From the NCBI GenBank assembly GCA_022495995.1, contig JAFEMH010000937.1, positions 248,001 to 312,000 on the forward strand: a DNA stretch of 64,000 bases. The letters are read 5' to 3'. Below the pieces are notes generated by a model, which saw nothing but the letters and a program-made list of their open reading frames with translations, had not been told where the DNA came from and did not search any database. The DNA is from Adenophora triphylla var. japonica. Taxonomy: Eukaryota; Streptophyta; Magnoliopsida; Asterales; Campanulaceae. Positions 58,401-64,000 of this stretch are shown here, in pieces. Position 1 is the stretch's first letter. Every line of letters begins with the position of its first letter. Made by a program: the position numbers and the translations under genes.

Positions 58401-59397
58401 TGGATCTCCCAATCATATTAGTTCAGGAATTACTGCAACTGCGATGGATGTAGATGTCACTGTGAGCAGACCCTTTGCAATGGTTGATGAAATCAGTGAG
58501 GAATCTCCTGCAGCAGAAGATGGCTTACAACTTGGAGATTTGATTGTCAAATTTGGAAATGTCGAATTTGGTGATAATGTGCTACCAAGGCTTTCCAGTG
58601 AAGGTCAGGCAAATCAAGGCCGTCCAGTTCCTGTGGTACTTGTGAGGCAAGGAACGCAGATCAAGTTGACAGTTACACCTAGAGCATGGCAAGGTCGTGG
58701 GCTGCTGGGGTATGTTAGACTTTTCTTATTATGCATATTTCCCCTTTTCTCAATTGAGATTTTTTGTTGATTCTTTTCTTGAAATAACGCTTTTTGAAAA
58801 TATATTTTCCTAAATAACACACTTGTACCACTATTGTCCAAAATAACCCACTTTTGTGCCAGTAGCGAATTTAAGCTTGGAATCACTATTGTCAATAGCG
58901 AATTCTTATTTTCTCAATACTATATCAAGCTGAGAAAGACTAAATATAAATTTGATGTTAGCTTAAATTCGCTACTGCCAATAGCAAATTCTCAAAAGTA
59001 GGTTATTTTCAACAATATTTTTTCAACTGTGTTGTTTTGGGAAATACTTCTTTAAATGTTTCTCTTATATGTTGATGATAATTTAATAAATTTCATGAAA
59101 TTTTATAAATTGTTATTGATGCTTCATCAAACATACTATGGATAACACTCTTTAGAATTTCATGAAAATGATTAGATTTTAGTAACTTTTTTAGTCAAAG
59201 TACAGTTAAGTTAACAAACGTAAATGCCATTCAGTTTGTGACGGAGGGAATATTATGCACATTCCCTTTCATTAGTTTTTTTGTATCGATGACACTTTCT
59301 CTAGTAGTCTGCTGGTAAAATATCTTACCACAATCTATATAGACGTTGCAACTAACTGGTTTATGATAATTGCAGATGCCATTTCCGAATCTTATGA
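55491..59397 (+). CDS. PSMD9: 26S proteasome non-ATPase subunit 9 / Nas2-type assembly chaperone with PDZ domain
   Basis: Five exons fit one frame: 55491-55631, 56200-56260, 57657-57761, 58355-58709 and 59376-59397, giving 227 residues. In yeast and animals the protein (Nas2, p27) binds the Rpt5 ATPase and helps assemble the proteasome base; the plant role is inferred from that. The N-terminal helical part shows NLKAETMNLMDKRSDLE and RLCQPGGPGLSGNLVDSEGF, then DIDIPVVRADRLRLAELRSDH, all typical. The PDZ domain occupies about residues 125-205 (PFAMVDEISEESPAAEDGLQ, LGDLIVKFGNV, VVLVRQGTQIKLTVTPR). The last exon is only 22 nt and gives the conserved GCHFRIL ending. All splice sites are GT-AG with consistent phases. 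Introns 3 and 4 hold MITEs. The frame is intact. Confidence 0.93.
56363..56402. other. Short perfect hairpin in PSMD9 intron 2
   Basis: ACTGAAGTGCA and TGCACTTCAGT form an 11-bp stem with a two-base loop. It is too short for a plant miRNA precursor and no mobile element ends were found around it. Confidence 0.6.
57852..58027. mobile_element. Stowaway-type MITE in PSMD9 intron 3
   Basis: A 176-bp element with CTCCCTCCGTCCC and GGGGATGGAGGGG ends and TA at 57850-57851 and 58028-58029. It belongs to a shorter subfamily without the GAGAGAATG modules; inner arms AAATATGTCCTCCATTTG and CAATTTATGGGGG-type are partly inverted. Confidence 0.7.
58780..59060. mobile_element. Palindromic MITE in PSMD9 intron 4
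   Basis: The two halves are imperfect inverted copies: AGTAGCGAATTTAAGC on the left mirrors GCTTAAATTCGCTACT on the right, and AAAATAACCCACTTTTG mirrors CAAAAGTAGGTTATTTT. It could fold into one long stem. No TSD was fixed and the exact ends are approximate. Confidence 0.65.
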
Positions 59398-59544
59398 GAG
59401 GCTACTTCTTGAATGTTTTATTGCGGTGGATTCTCCTTAGAAATGTGATGGCTCTATATACTTGTCCTGATTTCATTTATATGTATGGAAACTTGCATAT
59501 ACTTCCTGATTATTGTATTACTCATGTGTAAGTAGACTGCTTCC

Positions 59545-59582
<38 letters not shown>

Positions 59583-59913
59583 TGGGGAAATTACAGGGAT
59601 TCAAAATGTTATCAAATATATCTAGGGGTAGGGATGATAAGAAGTACTCCCTCCGTCTCGTAACATATGTTTCATGGTTGACTTTTCAATTTTTATTTTT
59701 TTTTAAATAAATTATTTATGTGTATTTTGCTTGTAGCTTGGTATTTTGTTATAACCATTTTTGTTCTCAAGTCGTGGTTTAACAATAGAGCCAAACTTCA
59801 CAGCAGCAGTAGTAGTGAGGCTTAGGGTTTGATTCCTTTGTTTGTATGCTTCCTAAGACACCCTAATAATAAGGGGATATGTGAGGATAATACTGATCCT
59901 CTCTTAATATATA
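59398..59913. other. PSMD9 3' region with (GT)n and lone MITE end
   Basis: The probable 3' UTR is followed by a (GT)n microsatellite at about 59550-59581. TACTCCCTCCGTCTC at 59645 looks like a MITE left end without a mate. No gene is seen. Confidence 0.5.
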
Positions 59914-60126
59914 CTCTCTCCGTGCCGTATAAGATTTTACTTTTGTCATTCCGGGTGACCCCTAAAATGGCAAATAATTTTTACTATTTCTTCCGCTCGT
60001 TTTTTCTCCTACTTTACTTTTATATTCATGACATCAATCAACTTACAACATTTGCATATTTTTTTGATTTTCATGCAAAACTTATTTGTAAAATCTTATA
60101 GGGGGCAGAGAGAGAGAGAGAGAGAG
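59914..60126. mobile_element. Diverged Stowaway-type MITE ending in a GA repeat
   Basis: The left end CTCTCTCCGTGCCGTATAAG mirrors the right CTTATAGGGGGCAGAGAGAG, with TA at 59912-59913 and 60127-60128. The right end has grown into a (GA)n run. Confidence 0.7.
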
Positions 60127-60217
60127 TATATATATGTGTGTACATATATATTTGTATTTAAAAATGTAACATTTGTTTTGAGATGAAAAAAGGAAATATG
60201 ATATTTTAAATATCATA

Positions 60218-60469
60218 CTCCCTCCGTTCCATTACAAATCACAAATATTCCTTTTTTTCCGTCCCATTACAAACCACAAATTCACTATTTCCTCCACTCA
60301 TTCTTTCTCCTATCATTATTTTAATACTCACAACACCATTATAATTTACTATTCTCTCCACTCATTCTCTCTCCTATTTTACTTTTACACTCACAACATT
60401 TATATCATTATTTTTTTCTTAATCTCCGCGTAAACAGTAAATTTCCTCTTTCTACCGGGACGGAGGGAG
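60218..60469. mobile_element. Stowaway-type MITE
   Basis: A 252-bp element with CTCCCTCCGTTCC and GGGACGGAGGGAG ends, TA at 60216-60217 and 60470-60471, and two CACTCATTCT modules inside. Confidence 0.88.
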
Positions 60470-60495
60470 TATTTAATATGAAGTGGAAGTGGAAG

Positions 60496-62303
60496 TAGGG
60501 GTGACTTGGTATGTATACGAATTATATTTTGCTTATGTCATGTGCCAATTAAGTTTAATTTGGTACATAAAAATATGTACCATGACCAACCGACTAAAGT
60601 TGATATACCAAATCGGTTGGTATTCGGTTGGTACAGTTGATACTAGACTCTACCAAATGTATAAATAAAAATAACATTTTTTCCATTGAGATTAAATAAA
60701 TATAATAGTACTCCATTATAAAATTCAAAAGAGATTATAACATAATAATAGATTCCAAAGTGCTTATAGCTACGAGACATAACATTAAAATAGTGCTAAA
60801 TGACATTGTTCAAAAGCAAATAGGAGATACACTATCGCCTACAAATTGTTTTCCTTGCAACACCAGTGACCCAAAAATCATGTAGCACAAATCAAGTGAG
60901 TAGTGACCATTAAGCTCCCAATCACAACAAATGTAAAGTTGGTGCAACATCTGATAAGGAGAAAAGATAACAAGAGGTTTAAATAAAGGCTTTGAATACA
61001 ACAACATGAAGCTAACTTGATCATGCACAAAATGGCTAAACCTTCTACGTTGCTTGACAGCTATCAAAAAAGGGAATGCATGGGAAAGATAATGCAGAAA
61101 CGGACATGGACGACGTTACATTAACTTGATTTCAATTCGGGAAAGCATGATTTTTTAAACAAGAAGGCCTACTGCACTATAATTTTCACTACCTTATCCC
61201 AACTATTTGGAATTGACCTTAAAAAAAAAAAAAAAAAAAAAAAAAATACTATTTGGAGTTGTCAGTTTGAATTTTTTTCCACAACAATTAAATTCCAAAG
61301 CAGCATTTATATGATCAAATGCATGGGCGTTCTGGGTCTCCTGATGCCATAGCACAATGCTACGAAGTTGTCCGTTTTGACCAACTTCAATCCAGTGACC
61401 GGGATTCTACTGACTTTCGGCCCCATCTCAATTAATAATGGAATATGTCACTTTGTGTTATAGCAATAAACTTCTGCGAGGTGAAAGATTCTAGTGAAAG
61501 TTTCTAGTGACAAGATAAAAAGTTTACACTGCAAGTCTGCAAGCAATGCAATAACTTTGAGCAATAAAGGGATTCAAAGATGAATGGTGTTAAGGAGAGT
61601 GGTCCAGGATCTTTATATGTCATATGCATGATTTATCAATTCCCAATGTGGGATAATATCTCTAACACGCCCCCTCACGTGTAGCGGGCTTTGCCAAAGC
61701 TTACAACGTGGACTTATCAATCGGGTGGCCCGGAGTAACATCGTGGGCCGTTGGGCCTGCACGTGTAAAAAACCTGCTCTGATATCATCTTAAAGTCTGA
61801 GGTTCCACCTTAAAACCAATTGGTACTAAGGATAGTGGCCCAGAATCTTTATATATTATAGACAAAATTTGTCAATTCCCAATATAAAATAATAGATAAT
61901 ATAACAGATGCAATAAAGGGATCCAAAAAGATGCTGGCAAAATAAGATGGCAAAATAACATCTCATGACATATAATTGCTTCGTTGAGACTAGGGAGAGG
62001 GAGAGGGAGAGGGAGAGGGAGCGCTGTTTGTGTGATTGTGTGAGGGCGAATTAGGTTAGATTTATTTTTTATATTTAATATTTATTATTATTTATATGAA
62101 AATTAACATTTAAAAAAATTATAACTGATACTCGGTATACTAACCAATATTAAACTTATATATCGTGTACCAATCAATTATGTATTATTGGTACGATAGT
62201 ACCGTATCAACATTTCGATATATCAATTGTCACGTATCAATTATAATTAATACGATTGATACACAAATTAATTGGTACGATTTTGAAAATTTTGCTAGCC
62301 CTA
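60496..62303. mobile_element. hAT-like element E, carrying an inner TRIM-like insert
   Basis: The element is 1808 bp with the 8-bp duplication AGTGGAAG at 60488-60495 and 62304-62311. It starts TAGGGGTGACTTGG and ends GCTAGCCCTA. Subterminal TTGGTAC and GGTACGA motifs occur at both ends in opposite orientations. The interior has an A28 tract (about 61219-61247), a GAGAGG repeat (61996-62020) and a TRIM-like segment (61580-61912). No transposase frame is seen. Confidence 0.75.
61580..61912 (-). mobile_element. TRIM-like terminal-repeat element inside hAT E
   Basis: Two direct repeats of about 75 bp (61590-61668 and 61828-61902) share AAGGA(G/T)AGTGG, CTTTATAT and TCAATTCCCAAT phrases. Read on the minus strand, a PBS-like TGATATCAGAGCAGG follows the first repeat and a purine tract GTGAGGGGGCG precedes TGTTAGAGATAT of the second. 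That order (LTR, PBS, PPT, LTR) with no coding is the TRIM layout. A phrase GCAATAAAGGGAT(T/C)C flanks both sides (61561 and 61910). Confidence 0.5.
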
Positions 62304-62760
62304 AGTGGAAGGAGTATAATAGAGTCCCGTAAAAGAAAAAGAAAAAAAAAGCGGTATTGAATTAAGTGATAAACTTCGAGTTTACTTAAAAGATGAGTTA
62401 AAAATGAAGGCAGAGAAACCATTTTGCAAAAGCTTAACTCAGTCAGACCGTGTGTCTTTGCCTATTCTACCAATTTTTGATTTCTTGAACTTTTTTCTTA
62501 ATAACAAATAGGGAAAAATACCAAAAATCTTCTCTGAAAAACTTTCATATCCAAAAAGTCTTAAGAATAATTAATCAATCTAAAAAGTCACAAAATTCAA
62601 TTTTTAAAACCAAAAAATCCAAAAATTAACTATTTAACGAATGTCATTATGTTTGAAACTTATATAAAGATGAAATTTGTTTTCTAAAAATAGTAAGGTG
62701 TTACCTGCGCTTCTTACTCTTAGAATGTAAGGCTTTATTATATTCAAAAATAATAAACTG
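62304..62760. other. AT-rich spacer
   Basis: No gene or bounded repeat was recognised. Confidence 0.4.
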
Positions 62761-64000
62761 ATGATGCCAAAATCGTCAAATCAGCTTAAATTCAAGTGAT
62801 TGTTTGCTCCTGCGATTGCTAGGCCTGAAAATAAAAGAAAACACGTAAACTAAGCCGGAGCTTGACCGTCGAAGGCCCTCCGGCGTGAAAATAAGTTCAC
62901 GGTTTTGAGATGAGAAACTAAATTGACAGAGTTTCTGTATGTAAAAAGTAACGTACCAAATAATGTGATATAGGGCTTGTATTTATAGGGATGGATTGAC
63001 GGAATCCATGTTTAACTTGGACTTCCTAGGAGGATTATATCGGTTAGAGAATCCTTATTTGATCTGGATTGTAGGAGGTGGTTACAATTCTGATAAGATT
63101 GTAGCTGCTGAATCCTTGTTTGAATAGGATTGTTCTAACCGCTTGCCGGTAAGCCGAGGAGAGTAATTTCCTTATCTCGTTATTCGCAGGTAGGCCGAGA
63201 TGCACGAGTTTGTCTCCTCGTCATATAGAGATCTTCCGGCATGAAGAAATGTCGAGGTGAGTGATTTTGTCTCCTCGTCATATGGAGATATGCCGAGGTG
63301 AGAACTTTTCTCTCCTCGTCATTCATGACCTCTCGGTCCATGATGAGCCGGGGAGGAAATAAGAATACAGGGAGCCCGTTGACAACGTTAAGGCCGAGGA
63401 AGCTACCTCGTCCTCTATGGAGATGATCTCGGCATACGAGGGAGGTCTCCTCGGCATTCATAGTTGGGGTATATTCTGCTTGCTTGTTGGGCCTAGATTG
63501 GCCTTATTGATGATGAGGAACGAGACCGAGGAAGCCCATGGTTGTCCCTCGTAACTCATAGATGGATTATGTTTATAGCCCAATCCACTTGGGCCTGACC
63601 CGGACAAGCCCATGTTTGTATCTCGGTTTATACTGTTCAGTGGCCCCCGACTTTCTAGCTCGAATTAGGACGAGGAGAAATCCATCTCGTCCTCGGCTTA
63701 GGAGAATACGAACAGGTTTGCCACGCGTCGGAGTCGCTTCAATTGTGCGCCTTTCCATTATCCGTCGGTTATTGATGTGATGATGAGAGGTGGACCCCCA
63801 GGTCTGACATGTCTTGGAAGTTGTTACACCAATTTAATGTTGGTGGCGCCAGATCCATGGACCCATTTAGTTTTCGGGTTTGACCCGATTTGTGGGGTAT
63901 AAAAATCACATTCCCTTTCATTATAATCTTTTAACAACCGTGTCAATTGAGAACAAAGGCAAGAAGCGTTGAAAACCTCCGGCGAATTTCTTGAGCTTTC
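62761..64000. repeat. LTR-like sequence with opposed TATA boxes, cut by the window end
   Basis: On the minus strand a TATAAATA (plus-strand TATTTATA at about 62980) is followed by UTR-like sequence with GTCAATTTAG and CGCCGGAGG. On the plus strand TATAAAAATC at about 63899 is followed by GTCAATTGAG and CCTCCGGCG. Between them (63180-63480) the phrase CTCCTCGTCAT and CCGAGG-type motifs repeat several times. I infer two related LTRs or LTR parts facing outward, but no ends, TSD or PBS are fixed. Confidence 0.4.

Overview
This is a nuclear window from a flowering plant, roughly 35 % GC, with intron-rich genes separated by transposon-rich spacers. The genes are typically eudicot. The crowding of Stowaway-type MITEs and the Athila-class element with an extra 3' ORF would suit Caryophyllales, but I cannot name the species from sequence alone.

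Five host genes can be modelled with consistent splice phases, all on the + strand: plastid lysophosphatidate acyltransferase (799-2750), a group II cyclic nucleotide-gated channel (8260-16531), a single-exon F-box/FBA protein (17637-18755), plastid leucine aminopeptidase (25042-28874) and the PDZ-type proteasome assembly subunit PSMD9/Nas2 (55491-59397). They are unrelated in function and simply neighbours. All look intact.

The spacers hold DNA transposons whose ends can be set from target-site duplications (TSDs). There are five hAT elements with 8-bp TSDs (one nested in a MITE), one Mutator-like MITE with a 9-bp TSD in a CNGC intron, a probable Helitron, about fourteen Stowaway-type MITEs with TA TSDs, and several palindromic MITEs inside introns.

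From 30.97 to 52.39 kb lies one nested retroelement complex. A tRNA-derived SINE (minus strand, 17-bp TSD) was split by an Athila-type Ty3/Gypsy element (31422-52167; TSD GGATC). Its integrase was split in turn by a Tekay-like Ty3/Gypsy element with a decayed interior (37347-45804; TSD TTTTG) and by a Stowaway MITE about 25 bp further on. The Athila gag-pol is frameshifted, but an extra ORF behind the integrase (48009-49367) is open. Both retroelement families carry dense GC-rich palindromes in their LTRs.

A 1.4-kb AT-rich tandem array with alternating long and short units follows the complex (52.4-53.8 kb). The last 1.2 kb looks like LTR-type sequence cut by the window edge. I see no host system that is clearly new; the most interesting material is the nested retroelement block, the GC palindromes and the satellite-like array.
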